Of a DNA stretch of 64,000 nt, positions 27,909 through 37,990 are shown in pieces. A program made the translations under genes and the position numbers. Where the stretch lies: contig SVPZ01000002.1 of assembly GCA_015065605.1 (NCBI GenBank), positions 1 to 64,000 on the forward strand, read 5' to 3'. The DNA comes from Oscillospiraceae bacterium (GTDB lineage Bacteria; Bacillota; Clostridia; Oscillospirales; Acutalibacteraceae). Under the pieces are notes generated by a model. That model was not told the origin of the DNA. It saw only the letters and a list, made by a program, of their open reading frames with translations, and made no database searches. Every line of letters starts with the position of its first letter. Position 1 is the stretch's first letter.

Positions 27909-27938
27909 CCCGCGCTATACAGTGGAGGTGTATTAAAT

Positions 27939-28307
27939 ATGGCTCGTATTGCTGGTGTAGATTTGCCGAATAACAAGCGTGTTGAGATTGGTCTCACCTA
28001 TATTTTCGGCATTGGACTTACAACATCCAGAGAAATTCTTGCAGCCACCGGAGTTAATCCGGATACCCGTGTCAAAGATTTGACCGAAGATGATATTTCC
28101 AAACTACGTGAGTATATCGACCACAACCTTCAGGTTGAAGGTGACCGTCGTCGTACCGTAGCATTTGACATCAAGAGACTTATTGAAATCGGAAGTTACA
28201 GAGGCCTTCGTCATCGTAAGGGCTTACCGGTAAGAGGACAGCGTTCCAAGACCAATGCCCGTACCCGTAAGGGTCCCAAGAAGACCATCGCTAACAAGAA
28301 GAAATAA
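27939..28307 (+). CDS. rpsM: 30S ribosomal protein S13
   Basis: Protein of 122 aa in the 30S head contacting L5. [25 protein letters not shown] start ([14 protein letters not shown]) and the basic [20 protein letters not shown] tail. Confidence 0.98.
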   Translation: MARIAGVDLPNNKRVEIGLTYIFGIGLTTSREILAATGVNPDTRVKDLTEDDISKLREYIDHNLQVEGDRRRTVAFDIKRLIEIGSYRGLRHRKGLPVRGQRSKTNARTRKGPKKTIANKKK

Positions 28308-28324
28308 GTCAGGAGGAAGATAAT

Positions 28325-28726
28325 ATGGCTACTGCAAAGGCTAAAACGACTTCTACTCGTAGACGTCGCGAAAAGAAAAACATTGAACGTGGTGCTGCTC
28401 ATATCCAGTCAACCTTCAACAACACAATAGTAACCATCACCGATTCTCAGGGTAATGCTCTTTCTTGGGCATCTGCCGGCGAACTCGGTTTCAGAGGTTC
28501 CAGAAAGTCCACTCCTTTCGCTGCTCAGAGTGCTGCAGAAACTGCTGCTAAAGCTGCTATGGAACACGGACTCAAAATCGTTGAAGTTTATGTAAAAGGC
28601 CCTGGTGCCGGACGTGAAGCTGCTATCCGTGCATTACAGTCTGCAGGACTTGAAGTTACTATGATTAAAGACGTAACTCCTATCCCGCACAACGGCTGCC
28701 GTCCTCCTAAGAGAAGACGTGTATAA
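28325..28726 (+). CDS. rpsK: 30S ribosomal protein S11
   Basis: Protein of 133 aa on the 30S platform. Signature [21 protein letters not shown] and the [10 protein letters not shown] terminus are present. Confidence 0.98.
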   Translation: MATAKAKTTSTRRRREKKNIERGAAHIQSTFNNTIVTITDSQGNALSWASAGELGFRGSRKSTPFAAQSAAETAAKAAMEHGLKIVEVYVKGPGAGREAAIRALQSAGLEVTMIKDVTPIPHNGCRPPKRRRV

Positions 28727-28750
28727 CCGAAATATTTGGAGGTGTAAAAC

Positions 28751-29377
28751 ATGGCAAGATATACCGGTGCAGTTTGCAGACTTTGTCGCCGCGAAGGACA
28801 GAAGTTGTTCTTAAAGGGCGAACGCTGCTATTCTGATAAATGTTCCATCGCTGTAAGAGCTTATGCTCCCGGTCAGCATGGACAGGGACGTAAGAAGTCT
28901 TCCGAATACGGTCTTCAGCTTCGTGCTAAGCAGAAGGCTCGTCGTTTCTACGGCGTTCAGGAAGGTCAATTCCGTCACTATTTTGAAATTGCTGAGAGAA
29001 AACAGGGCGTTACTGGTGAAAACCTCTTGAAGATTCTTGAAAGCCGTCTTGATAACGTTGTTTATAGAGTTGGTTTCGCTTCTTCCAGAGCAGAAGCTCG
29101 TCAGCTTATCGGCCACGGTCACTTCGAGGTTAACGGTTCTAGAGTTGACATCGCTTCTTACCTCTTAAAAGCAGGCGACGTAATCGCCATCTGCGATAAG
29201 AGTAAGTCCCTTGAAAAGATGAAGGGCGTTGTAGAGGCTAATGCTTCCAGACCCGCTCCTGCATGGATTGACGTAGATAAGGATAAGTGCGAAGCTAAGA
29301 TTATCGCTCTTCCCGAGCGTGATCAGATCGATGCTCCTATCGAGGAACAGCCCATCGTCGAATTCTACTCTAAGTAA
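28751..29377 (+). CDS. rpsD: 30S ribosomal protein S4
   Basis: Protein of 208 aa, an early 16S rRNA binder. The N-terminal zinc-type cysteines lie in CRLCRREG and CYSDKC. The S4 RNA-binding motif is in [33 protein letters not shown]-type site upstream. Confidence 0.98.
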   Translation: MARYTGAVCRLCRREGQKLFLKGERCYSDKCSIAVRAYAPGQHGQGRKKSSEYGLQLRAKQKARRFYGVQEGQFRHYFEIAERKQGVTGENLLKILESRLDNVVYRVGFASSRAEARQLIGHGHFEVNGSRVDIASYLLKAGDVIAICDKSKSLEKMKGVVEANASRPAPAWIDVDKDKCEAKIIALPERDQIDAPIEEQPIVEFYSK

Positions 29378-29461
29378 TTAGAAGACGAAATAAATCGGAT
29401 ATTTTTCCGTATAATTTATCCGACTTTAAAAAAATATATTTACGGAGAATGGAGCTTTTAA
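29378..29461 (+). promoter_or_regulatory. rpsD-rpoA spacer with inverted repeat
   Basis: TCGGATA (about 29396-29402) and TATCCGA (about 29417-29423) can pair around TTTTTCCGTATAATT. The 84-nt gap is AT-rich and could hold a secondary promoter or a mild attenuator. TGGAG before ATG 29462 is the ribosome binding site of rpoA. Confidence 0.35.
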
Positions 29462-30412
29462 ATGATAGAGATTGAAAAGCCCAGAATAGAAACGCTTGAA
29501 TTAACAGCCGACGGCACTTACGGAAAATTCGTTATGGAGCCTCTTGAGAGAGGTTACGCAACAACACTCGGAAACAGTATGCGCAGAGTTCTTCTCTCCA
29601 CACTTCCCGGTGCTGCTGTAACTACCGTTAGAATTGACGGTGTAGTTCATGAATTTTCTACTCTTCCCGGCGTAAAGGAAGAAATTACCGAAATCATACT
29701 TAACATCAAAGGTCTTATTCCCAAGCTTCTTGGCGATGCTCCTAAGACCGTTTATGTTGAAGCTGAAGGTCCCTGTGTTGTAACAGGTGCTTCCATCAAG
29801 TGTGACTCTGAGGTCGAGATTTTAAATCCCGAACTGTACATTGCTACTCTCGACGAGGGTGCAAAGCTTAATATGGAAATGACCATTGACAGCGGCAGAG
29901 GTTATGTACAGGCAGAACAAAATAAGCCGGCGCAATCCGTTATCGGAGTTATTCCCGTTGATTCCATTTTCACCCCTGTTCTTAAGGTTAATCCTACTGT
30001 TGACAATACCCGTGTTGGTAAGGTTACAGATATGGGCCGCCTTACTTTAGAGGTTTGGACCGACGGTTCAATAAAAGCTAATGAAGCTGTTTCTTTGTCT
30101 GCTAAGATTCTTATGGAGCATTTTGAACTCTTCCTCAACCTTACCGAAGGTGTAAGTGAGACAGAGAGCATTATGGCAGAAAAAGGCGACAGTAATAATG
30201 AAAAGGTTCTCAATATGACCATTGAAGAACTCGATCTTTCTGTTCGTAGCTTTAACTGTTTAAAACGCGCAGGCATCAACACGGTTGAGGACCTTATCGA
30301 AAAGTCTGAAGAAGATATGATGAAGGTTAGAAACCTTGGCCGTAAATCACTTGAAGAGGTTATTGCAAAGCTTAATTCCTTTGGTTATAGCCTTAAGAGT
30401 GACGACGAATAA
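29462..30412 (+). CDS. rpoA: RNA polymerase subunit alpha
   Basis: Protein of 316 aa. The N-terminal assembly domain ([21 protein letters not shown]) is joined by a linker to the C-terminal DNA- and activator-binding domain (about 240-312; [30 protein letters not shown]). Length is standard. Confidence 0.98.
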   Translation: MIEIEKPRIETLELTADGTYGKFVMEPLERGYATTLGNSMRRVLLSTLPGAAVTTVRIDGVVHEFSTLPGVKEEITEIILNIKGLIPKLLGDAPKTVYVEAEGPCVVTGASIKCDSEVEILNPELYIATLDEGAKLNMEMTIDSGRGYVQAEQNKPAQSVIGVIPVDSIFTPVLKVNPTVDNTRVGKVTDMGRLTLEVWTDGSIKANEAVSLSAKILMEHFELFLNLTEGVSETESIMAEKGDSNNEKVLNMTIEELDLSVRSFNCLKRAGINTVEDLIEKSEEDMMKVRNLGRKSLEEVIAKLNSFGYSLKSDDE

Positions 30413-30431
30413 TTGTAAGGAGTGAATATCC

Positions 30432-30773
30432 ATGCCAGGTACAAGAAAACTCGGCAGAACCAGTGACCACAGAACTGCAATGCTCAGAGCAATGGTAACT
30501 TTCTTGCTTGAAAACGGCAAAATAGAAACTACCGTTACTCGTGCTAAAGAAGTTCGTGCAATGGCTGAAAAATATATTACACTCGCTAAAGATACCAGTT
30601 TACACAGCAAACGTCAGGCTTACGCTTTCATAACTAAGGGCGACGTTGTAAAGAAGCTTTACAATGAAATCGCTCCCCGTTATGCTGACAGAAACGGCGG
30701 TTACTGCCGTATCACCAAAACCGGCCCCCGCCGTGGTGATGCTGCTGAGATGGCTATTATCGAGTTGATATAA
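30432..30773 (+). CDS. rplQ: 50S ribosomal protein L17
   Basis: Protein of 113 aa, the last gene of the superoperon. [19 protein letters not shown] near the start is the family signature. The terminator lies about 70 nt downstream. Confidence 0.98.
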   Translation: MPGTRKLGRTSDHRTAMLRAMVTFLLENGKIETTVTRAKEVRAMAEKYITLAKDTSLHSKRQAYAFITKGDVVKKLYNEIAPRYADRNGGYCRITKTGPRRGDAAEMAIIELI

Positions 30774-30843
30774 TCGACTTCTTTGTCATCACGTTGTAAA
30801 GCAGATATTCTGTTTTGTAAAGTGACGACTAAGGCAAAATTTT

Positions 30844-30880
30844 ACCCCTTTGCTTTATGCAAAGGGGTTTACTTTTTTTA
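30844..30880 (+). terminator. Terminator of the ribosomal superoperon
   Basis: ACCCCTTTGC (30844-30853) pairs perfectly with GCAAAGGGGT (30859-30868), followed by TTACTTTTTTTATTT. Confidence 0.92.
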
Positions 30881-30932
30881 TTTCTTATGATACAATGTTG
30901 ATAATTTGTGAAAAGGGGTTTGGGGGAATAAA

Positions 30933-32222
30933 ATGAAGAATTTTTATTTAAAACCTAAGTTTTTTGAAACTGTCAAAAATTATAGCGGCGCTCAGGCAAT
31001 TAAAGACGTTACTGCAGGTATTATTGTTGCCATTATTGCGTTGCCTCTTTCTATAGCTCTTGCCCTTGCAAGTGGTGTTGAACCTGCGCAGGGTATCTAT
31101 ACTGCAATTGCCGCAGGTTTCTTTGTTGCGCTTCTTGGCGGTAGCAGAGTGCAGATTGCAGGTCCAACCGCCGCTTTTGCAACCATAGTTGCGGGAGTTG
31201 TTGCAGAACAGGGAATGGATGGCTTGTTTATTGCAACCGTTATGGCGGGTATTATACTTATTTTAATGGGTATATTAAAGCTGGGCAGTCTTATTCGTTT
31301 TATTCCTAAAACCGTAACCGTTGGTTTTACCGGCGGAATTGCCGTAACTATTCTTTTAGGTCAGGTTAAGGACTTTTTCGGTATAACCTATTCGGAGGGT
31401 GTAAAGCCTATTGAAACTATTGAAAAAATCGAAGCAAATATTCATCATTTTGCGTCGTTTAAGTGGGAAGCGCTTGTTATAGGACTTATAGCGTTGGCCG
31501 TTCTTATAGTTTATCCTAAACTTGAAAAGAAAATTCCACCCTCACTTATTGCCGTAATTCTCGGCGCGTTGCTTGTTGGACTTGTTCCGCTTTTCTCAGC
31601 AAACGTTTCTACTATTGGTGACCTCTATAATATTCCTAAAGGACTTCCTAAGGTTGATTTTGGCTCCTTTGAATTTACTAAAGATAAAATAATCGCTGTT
31701 ATTCCCAATGCAATTACAATTGCGCTTCTTGCAGGTGTTGAATCACTTCTTTCCTGTGTGGTTGCAGACGGTATGATAGACGATAAACATAATTCCAATG
31801 CAGAACTGGTAGGTCAGGGCGTTGCAAATATTGCCTCGGTGTTCTTTGGCGGTATCCCCGCTACAGGCGCTATTGCAAGAACTGCCGCTAATATTAAAAA
31901 CGGTGGCAGAACTCCCGTTGCCGCTATGGTACATTCGGTTGTACTTCTTTTGGTTCTCTTGGTGCTTATGCCTTACGCTAAACTTATCCCAATGCCCGTA
32001 ATTGCCGCTATTTTGTTTATTGTGGCGTATAATATGAGCGAATGGCGTCATTTTGTGGCTATTTATAAAACCAAGCGTATAGACGATATTTTGGTGCTTA
32101 CCGTTACTTTCGTTTTAACGGTGGTATTTGACCTTGTGGTTGCAATTGTTGCCGGTATGATTCTTTACGCCGTTACTTTACTTATCAAAAAAATCTTTAA
32201 AAAAGAGGGTGTCAAAAATTAA
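30933..32222 (+). CDS. SulP family anion transporter without STAS domain
   Basis: Protein of 429 aa with 10-14 membrane segments. The SulP signature region near the start (IAALPLSIALALASGVEPAQGIYTA-like, here IALPLSIALALASGVEPAQG) and GGSRVQIAGPTAAF identify the sulfate/bicarbonate exchanger family. The protein ends about 10 residues after the last helix (KKIFKKEGVKN), so the usual C-terminal STAS domain is missing. The gene is not visibly broken: the chromate-type transporter follows with a 14-nt overlap. The substrate (sulfate, bicarbonate or other) cannot be told. Confidence 0.9.
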   Translation: MKNFYLKPKFFETVKNYSGAQAIKDVTAGIIVAIIALPLSIALALASGVEPAQGIYTAIAAGFFVALLGGSRVQIAGPTAAFATIVAGVVAEQGMDGLFIATVMAGIILILMGILKLGSLIRFIPKTVTVGFTGGIAVTILLGQVKDFFGITYSEGVKPIETIEKIEANIHHFASFKWEALVIGLIALAVLIVYPKLEKKIPPSLIAVILGALLVGLVPLFSANVSTIGDLYNIPKGLPKVDFGSFEFTKDKIIAVIPNAITIALLAGVESLLSCVVADGMIDDKHNSNAELVGQGVANIASVFFGGIPATGAIARTAANIKNGGRTPVAAMVHSVVLLLVLLVLMPYAKLIPMPVIAAILFIVAYNMSEWRHFVAIYKTKRIDDILVLTVTFVLTVVFDLVVAIVAGMILYAVTLLIKKIFKKEGVKN

Positions 32223-32781
32223 AGGGAAATTTAAAAAGGCACTTCAGCTTTTTATTGTGTTCTTTAAAATAGGCGCGTTTACCTTTGGCGGCGGCTATGC
32301 CATGATTCCTCTTATTCAGCGTGAGGTCAGCGAAAATAAAAAATGGGTTACCGATGACGACGTACTTGATATTATTGCCATTGCCGAATCTACACCGGGT
32401 CCTATTGCCATAAACTCCGCCACCTTCGTAGGATACAGAGTATGTGGATTTTGGGGAAGCTTTTTTGCAACGCTTGGCGTTGTGCTTCCTTCCTTTATTA
32501 TAATACTCGCTATTTCTGCCGTATTAAATGAGTTTGGCGATTTAAAGCCCGTTCAGTACGCCTTTAACGGTATCAGAGCAGGTGTGTTGGCACTACTCTT
32601 TAAGGCACTTTGGACAATGTATAAAAAATGCCCCAAGGGTGCGGTTTCTTATATAGTTATGGCGGCTTCCTTCCTGCTTACTGCAGTTTTAGACCTGCCG
32701 GTCCTTTACGTGCTTATCGGTTGCGCCGTGTTCGGTCTTGTTACTTCTCTTATAATAGACAGGAGGAGTAAGAATAAATGA
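32209..32781 (+). CDS. chrA: Chromate transporter family protein, half 1
   Basis: Protein of 190 aa, a single ChrA/CHR domain with five or six helices. The FTFGGGYAMIPLIQ signature and AIAESTPGPIAINSATFVG are intact. Short CHR proteins work as pairs of opposite topology. It starts with GTG inside the SulP 3' end (GAGG upstream) and overlaps the second half by 4 nt (ATGA). Substrate could be chromate or sulfate-like oxyanions. Confidence 0.92.
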   Translation: MSKIKGKFKKALQLFIVFFKIGAFTFGGGYAMIPLIQREVSENKKWVTDDDVLDIIAIAESTPGPIAINSATFVGYRVCGFWGSFFATLGVVLPSFIIILAISAVLNEFGDLKPVQYAFNGIRAGVLALLFKALWTMYKKCPKGAVSYIVMAASFLLTAVLDLPVLYVLIGCAVFGLVTSLIIDRRSKNK

Positions 32782-33344
32782 TTTATTTAAAACTATTTTT
32801 AACCTTCTTTAAAATAGGTCTTTTCACTTTTGGCGGCGGTTATGCAATGCTTCCTCTTATTGAAGAGGAAATAATTGCTAACGGCTGGATGCCCATGGAA
32901 CAGCTTGTAAACTTTATAGCCGTCAGCGAATCTACCCCCGGTCCCTTTGCCATAAATATTGCAACATACGTGGGAAGTCAGGTGGCAGATATCGGAGTGC
33001 TGGGTTCTGCCTGCGCTACTTTGGGCGTGGTTATGCCATCCTTTATAATAATTTTAATTGTTGCTAAAATTTATGATAAATTTAAAAACAGTAAAACCGT
33101 AAAGGGTGTTATGACGGGATTAAAACCTGCCGTTGTAGGACTTATTGCTAATGCTATAATTTCTATTGCTATAAGTGTGCTTTTTCCTGAAAGTGTTACC
33201 TTGGCAGTTTTCAAAACCGCTCAGACATACGTCAGCATCGGTATTTGCGCCGTAGCAACGGTACTTGCCTTTAAAAAGGTGCACCCCATAATTATAATTC
33301 TTCTTTCCGCCGCCGCAGGAATAATCAGCGGATATTTATTGTAA
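32778..33344 (+). CDS. chrA: Chromate transporter family protein, half 2
   Basis: Protein of 188 aa, the partner CHR half, with FTFGGGYAMLPLIEEEI and AVSESTPGPFAINIATYVG. Translationally coupled to half 1 through an ATGA overlap. The two should form a heterodimer. Co-transcription with SulP suggests a set of oxyanion carriers handled together. Confidence 0.92.
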   Translation: MIYLKLFLTFFKIGLFTFGGGYAMLPLIEEEIIANGWMPMEQLVNFIAVSESTPGPFAINIATYVGSQVADIGVLGSACATLGVVMPSFIIILIVAKIYDKFKNSKTVKGVMTGLKPAVVGLIANAIISIAISVLFPESVTLAVFKTAQTYVSIGICAVATVLAFKKVHPIIIILLSAAAGIISGYLL

Positions 33345-33353
33345 ATATAAACA

Positions 33354-33389
33354 AAATCAGCGATTTTACTTTGGTAAAATCGCTGATTT
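33354..33389. terminator. Long hairpin after the transporter operon
   Basis: AAATCAGCGATTTTAC (33354-33369) and its exact complement (33374-33389) form a 16-bp stem with loop TTTG. The T-run after it is weak, but the position and length fit a terminator. Confidence 0.75.
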
Positions 33390-33495
33390 CAAATTTTGGT
33401 GTCACAAAATTCACTTTCATTTCGTTATAGTATATAGAAAGGTTTAAAGACAGAGTTAATAACTTGTTTATTAAAAATGTTTGGAGGAAAAAATT

Positions 33496-35133
33496 GTGAA
33501 GAAGCTTTTATCTGTTGTATTAACCGTAGCGATTATAATGGTTGCTTTACCTATGGTTTATTCTTACTCGCTGTCTATTTACGACGGTTTTCCAGTAGAA
33601 GGATATTACACATATAACGTGTATGAATCAAAAGTTACGATTTGTGACGTGGATACTTCTATAAGTGGTGACGTTATTATACCTTCGACTTTAGGCGGTT
33701 ATCCTGTAACCGATATTTACAATGGAGCGTTTAGAGGATGTTCATTAATAGAGAGCGTAACAATTCCTGAGAGTGTTGTCAATATTGATGGATTTGTGTT
33801 TCAAGGGTGCTATAAAATCAGCACAATCAACATTCCGGACAGTGTGATAAATATTGGAGGCTCAGCCTTTGAGGATACTCTATGGTATAAAAATCAACCG
33901 GATGGGGTTATATATGCAGGTAAAGTTGCTTATCGTTATAAGGGAAATTGCCCCAAAAATATAAAAATAAAAGAAGGTATTATCGGTATAGGAATTAATG
34001 CCTTTGAAAATTGCGCTGAACTTGAAAGTATTGTTATTCCTCAGGGTGCTAAATATATAAACTCAAATGCATTTTCAGGATGTACTTCATTAAAGGAGAT
34101 ATTCGTTCCTGATAGTATGGTATATGTAAGTGATTTTGCACTTACTGATACGGCTTGGTACAACAACCTATCTGATGGGCCTGTTTACTTAGGCTGTATG
34201 TTCATTGATTATAAAGGCGATTGTCCCAAAACTGTTGAAATTAAGGATGGTACTACTTCTATTACGGGTAGGGGTTTTTATGATAGTATGGAACTTGAGA
34301 AAGTAATAATACCCGACAGCGTAACATATATAGGCGACAGCGCTTTTGGAAATTGCATAAATCTTACTGATATCACTATTCCAAATGGCGTTACGTATAT
34401 TGGGAGTTATGCTTTTTATTATTGCACCTCGCTTGAAACTATTGTTATTCCCGATAGCGTTAACCAATTAGGTGAATATTTATTTCGTGCAAGCAGTACT
34501 TTAAAAAACGTTACTTTATCTAAAAATCTGAAAATGATTAATACGGGAACTTTTGCAGGGTGCGAAGCGCTTGAAAGCGTAGTTATTCCTGATGGCGTTA
34601 CAAGGATATGTTATCGGGCATTTCAGTTATGCGAAAACCTTGACAATGTTGTAATTCCTGATAGTTGTAAAGTTATCGAAGATACGGCTTTTTCATCATG
34701 CAAAAATCTAACAACTATAAGCATTCCTAAAAGTGTTGAAGTAATAGAGGAAGGTGCTTTTGACAATTGCAATGCCATTGATACAGTATTCTATTCCGGT
34801 GATGAATCGGATAAAGAAAATATTAGTATAAATGGTTACAATGACGGATTAATGAACGCTCATTGGTATTATAATGCATGTATAGGAAGCGCAGAACACA
34901 GCTATGATGAACTTGGTAGATGTAATATTTGCAAAGATACACTTTATGTTTTAGGTGACGTTAACGGTAATGACAGTGTTGATACTACCGATTTGGCACT
35001 CATTAAGTTGTTCCTTGCCGGTATAAATGAACTTGATGAAACGGGAACGCTTGCAGGGGATTTGAATGAGGACGGAGATGTTAATACTACCGACCTTGCT
35101 CAGCTAAAACTTAAACTTGCAGGAATAGAATAA
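33496..35133 (+). CDS. Secreted BspA-like leucine-rich repeat protein with dockerin
   Basis: Protein of 545 aa. A signal peptide (MKKLLSVVLTVAIIMVALPM, about 1-25) is followed by about a dozen LRR_5 (BspA-like) repeats of about 23 residues with the pattern I-P-DSV-x-I-G-x-x-A-F-x-x-C. The C-terminus (about 485-545) is a type I dockerin with two calcium loops, DVNGNDSVDTTDLALIK and DLNEDGDVNTTDLAQLK, ending LAGIE. The dockerin should attach the protein to a cohesin scaffold. The LRR part may bind host or microbial surface proteins. GTG 33496 is chosen over TTG 33481, because TTGGAGG at 33481-33487 is the ribosome binding site. Confidence 0.92.
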   Translation: MKKLLSVVLTVAIIMVALPMVYSYSLSIYDGFPVEGYYTYNVYESKVTICDVDTSISGDVIIPSTLGGYPVTDIYNGAFRGCSLIESVTIPESVVNIDGFVFQGCYKISTINIPDSVINIGGSAFEDTLWYKNQPDGVIYAGKVAYRYKGNCPKNIKIKEGIIGIGINAFENCAELESIVIPQGAKYINSNAFSGCTSLKEIFVPDSMVYVSDFALTDTAWYNNLSDGPVYLGCMFIDYKGDCPKTVEIKDGTTSITGRGFYDSMELEKVIIPDSVTYIGDSAFGNCINLTDITIPNGVTYIGSYAFYYCTSLETIVIPDSVNQLGEYLFRASSTLKNVTLSKNLKMINTGTFAGCEALESVVIPDGVTRICYRAFQLCENLDNVVIPDSCKVIEDTAFSSCKNLTTISIPKSVEVIEEGAFDNCNAIDTVFYSGDESDKENISINGYNDGLMNAHWYYNACIGSAEHSYDELGRCNICKDTLYVLGDVNGNDSVDTTDLALIKLFLAGINELDETGTLAGDLNEDGDVNTTDLAQLKLKLAGIE

Positions 35134-35137
35134 AAAA

Positions 35138-35289
35138 GCCTTCCCCTTTGTTTGGAGGGGAAGGTGGGTTGCTTGCAACTCGGATGAGGTGTAGTTATAT
35201 ATTAATATAATAGCTTACGGATGCTTCGCATCCTACACCTCATCAGTCACTTTGTGACAGCTTCTCCTCAAGGAGAAGCCTTTTTTTTA
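35138..35289. repeat. Modular palindromic repeat, family copy 1
   Basis: Between the LRR-dockerin gene and the convergent ydcF-type gene lies a 150-bp array of hairpins: CCTTCCCC(TTTGTTT)GGAGGGGAAGG (about 35140-35165), GATGAGGTGTAG (35183-35194) with its exact complement CTACACCTCATC (35233-35244), GTCACTTTGTGAC and CTTCTCC-TCAA-GGAGAAG before T8. The first and last hairpins can serve as terminators of the two genes. Related modules recur at 43590-43710 and 52564-52622 in this window. Confidence 0.75.
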
Positions 35290-35964
35290 ATCCTGTGTTA
35301 AATTGCCGTCACCGCTAATGGGGATGGCTTCGCCCAAGTATTTGGGTTTTGGCTTAATAATAGTATAAAGGAAATCCTTGTTTCGTGCGATTATTTCACG
35401 TATATCACGGTAGGTTTGTCCACCGTAGGTATGATAGTCACTTGCGACACCTACTGCTTCAATACCTAATTTTCGGGCAATAAGCAAGGCTCGGTGCAGG
35501 TGATATTCTTGAGATACGATTATTATTTTCTTAGCGCCGAAAATTTCCTTTGCTCTATATATGCTGTCATAGGTGCAAAAACCTGCATGGTCCATAAAAA
35601 TATCGCTTGACTCTATCCCTGCGTCAAGAGCATACTGCTTCATAGTCTGAACCTCGTTATACTCCTTTTGACCGTGGTCGCCGCTCATAAGAATTTTCGG
35701 GGCGGCGCCGCTTTCATAAAGTTCAACACCTCGTCTGAGTCTATCGGCAAGCATATCACTCGGTTTACCGCTTGGTCGCACCAAACATCCTAAAACTATA
35801 ATGCAGTCAACGTCGGTAAGGTTGGTTGCTTCTTCGGGTGAAATAATTTCTTTTTTAGCGGAAGATACAACGTAAGCGTTGACTATAAGGGCATAAATAC
35901 CCACGATAATTGAAAAAACGAGAAGAAATACTACTAATTTTTTTAAAAACTTGAATAATTTCAT
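35287..35964 (-). CDS. YdcF/SanA family protein (DUF218)
   Basis: Protein of 225 aa with one N-terminal membrane helix (about 10-32) and a DUF218 domain outside the membrane: DCIIVLGCLVRPSGKPS, MSGDHG, NEVQTM and SQEYHLHRALLIAR. Members such as SanA and ElyC affect envelope integrity, but their chemistry is unknown. Last gene of the minus-strand ymdB-recG operon, starting 9 nt after recG. Its stop lies in the T-run of a repeat hairpin. Confidence 0.9.
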   Translation of the reverse strand: MKLFKFLKKLVVFLLVFSIIVGIYALIVNAYVVSSAKKEIISPEEATNLTDVDCIIVLGCLVRPSGKPSDMLADRLRRGVELYESGAAPKILMSGDHGQKEYNEVQTMKQYALDAGIESSDIFMDHAGFCTYDSIYRAKEIFGAKKIIIVSQEYHLHRALLIARKLGIEAVGVASDYHTYGGQTYRDIREIIARNKDFLYTIIKPKPKYLGEAIPISGDGNLTQD

Positions 35965-35973
35965 ATAACCACC

Positions 35974-37989
35974 TCAATTTTCACTGTTTTTAAGGAGTAG
36001 GTCAACTGCTTCTTTCAGCGGTTTGTGAACGGCAAGGCTTAAATCATTGTCGTTGCTTATTACCGATTGCGCCGCTATGGAAGAAATTCGCAGAAGCTCC
36101 ATATCGTTACTTAAATCGGCAATTTTAAGTTCGGGAAGTCCGTGCTGACGGTGTCCCATAAAATCACCCGGGCCACGAAGTTTTAAGTCCTCGTCAGCAA
36201 TTTTAAAGCCGTCGGTGGTGGAACACATTATTTTGAGTCGGGAATTATTCTTCGAATCGGAAATAAAAACACAGGTAGATTTAAAAGAACCTCGTCCTAT
36301 TCGTCCGCGAAGCTGATGAAGCTGACTTAAACCAAAGCGTTCGGCGTTTTCAATAACCATAACGGTTGCATTGGGAACGTCAATACCTACTTCAATTACG
36401 GTGGTGCAAACAAGAAGATTTATTTTGCCTTCCTTAAACTCTGACATAACCAAGTCTTTTTCATTTGCCTTCATTTTGCCGTGAAGAAGACCCACGCTAT
36501 AATCTTTAAACTCATTTTCACTTAAATTTTTAAAATATTCTTCTGCTGAGGATAAATCGTTGTCGTTTTCCTCAACGGCGGGGCATACGATATAGGCTTG
36601 TCTGCCTTCTTTAATATTTTTCTTTATGAAATTATAAACTCTCGGCCTTAAATCACCCGAAACACTGTAAGACTCTATCACCTGACGGTTTTTAGGATAC
36701 TCGTCGATAATGCTTAAATCAAGGTCGCCGTATATGATAAGTCCCAGTGTTCTCGGTATGGGAGTTGCCGACATAACAAGTCGGTGGGTAAATTCTCCCT
36801 TTTCCGATAATTTTGCGCGTTGAGCCACACCGAAACGGTGCTGTTCATCGGTAATAACAAGGGCTAGATTTTTAAAATCCACCCAATCGCTGATAAGTGC
36901 GTGAGTGCCTACGGCAACGTCTATTTCGCCGTTTATCAGTTGTTCTTTTAGTTTTTTACGCTTGGAAGCGGTAAGAGAACCTGTAAAAAGTCCAACTTTT
37001 ATGCCACTGCCTTCAAAAAACTTGCTGAAGGAAGCAAAATGCTGTTCGGCAAGTATTTCGGTTGGAGCCATAATAGCGGCTTGAAAACCGTTTTTTGCTA
37101 CCGTATGGCAAAGGGCGGCGGCGACTGCCGTTTTGCCGCTGCCTACGTCACCCTGAACAAGTCTGTTGAGAGTAGCACCGCTTTGCATATCGGCAATACA
37201 TTCTTTTGTTACGCGTATCTGTGCAGAGGTAGGTGAAAAGGGGAGGAGAGCGAAAAATTCGTCGGTATAATCCTTTTCTATTTTTATTCCGACCTTATCT
37301 TTATTTGCGCTCTTTAAAAAGCTGTATGCAGTCTGAAGGGTGAAAAGTTCTTCAAAAACAAGTCTTTTTTTAGCGGCGTCAAAAGCACTGTGGCTTAATG
37401 GAAAATGTATGTTTTTTATTGCATAGTCAAGGTCGCACAGACCGTATTTTTTGCGTATGTCTTCGGGGATCGGGTCATCACCCACACCTAAAGGTAAAGC
37501 CGCTTTTACGCTATTTTTTATAACGCTTCCCGTCACACCGCTTTTTAGAGGATAAACCGCCTGTATTTTGGGTTCGTTTTCAAAAATTACGGTTGGAGAA
37601 GAAAGGGTTAAATCAAAGAGATTACCCGTTATTTTACCCGAAAACGTATAAAAAGTGTTCCTTTTAAGATAAAAGGGCGTTTCTTTTTTATGGAAAAGTA
37701 TTACTTTTAAATCACCGGTACCGTCGCTTATAAAAAAGGTGGAACGTGATATAGGCTGACGGTAAAGGCGGTCGGTGATAACTGCTGACGTGATTTTTCC
37801 GCGTACCGTAAAATTAAGGTCGGGGAAAAGGTCTTTTATGGGAGTTATATTTGTATAATCATTATAACTTCTCGGATAGTAACGCAAAAGGGCATCGACA
37901 GAGTCAATGCCCAACTTACGCAGTAAGTCAGCACGTTTTTCGCCGATACCCCTCACATTTAAAATACTTCTTGATTCTTTAATTTCCAT
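35974..37989 (-). CDS. recG: ATP-dependent DNA helicase RecG
   Basis: Protein of 671 aa that remodels stalled forks and branched DNA. The N-terminal wedge OB domain is followed by the helicase motifs: GDVGSGKTAVAA (motif I), DEQHRFG (DExH motif II), MSATPIPRT (motif III) and QLRGRIGRG (motif VI). Length is standard. It begins 1 nt after the fakA stop, in the conserved yloU-fakA-recG order of Firmicutes. Confidence 0.98.
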   Translation of the reverse strand: MEIKESRSILNVRGIGEKRADLLRKLGIDSVDALLRYYPRSYNDYTNITPIKDLFPDLNFTVRGKITSAVITDRLYRQPISRSTFFISDGTGDLKVILFHKKETPFYLKRNTFYTFSGKITGNLFDLTLSSPTVIFENEPKIQAVYPLKSGVTGSVIKNSVKAALPLGVGDDPIPEDIRKKYGLCDLDYAIKNIHFPLSHSAFDAAKKRLVFEELFTLQTAYSFLKSANKDKVGIKIEKDYTDEFFALLPFSPTSAQIRVTKECIADMQSGATLNRLVQGDVGSGKTAVAAALCHTVAKNGFQAAIMAPTEILAEQHFASFSKFFEGSGIKVGLFTGSLTASKRKKLKEQLINGEIDVAVGTHALISDWVDFKNLALVITDEQHRFGVAQRAKLSEKGEFTHRLVMSATPIPRTLGLIIYGDLDLSIIDEYPKNRQVIESYSVSGDLRPRVYNFIKKNIKEGRQAYIVCPAVEENDNDLSSAEEYFKNLSENEFKDYSVGLLHGKMKANEKDLVMSEFKEGKINLLVCTTVIEVGIDVPNATVMVIENAERFGLSQLHQLRGRIGRGSFKSTCVFISDSKNNSRLKIMCSTTDGFKIADEDLKLRGPGDFMGHRQHGLPELKIADLSNDMELLRISSIAAQSVISNDNDLSLAVHKPLKEAVDLLLKNSEN

Positions 37990-37990
37990 A

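Noticed and set aside
30933..32222. SulP gene as a frameshifted pseudogene because it lacks STAS
   Set aside because: The frame is intact and the next gene overlaps it with a GTG start, leaving no room for a lost domain.
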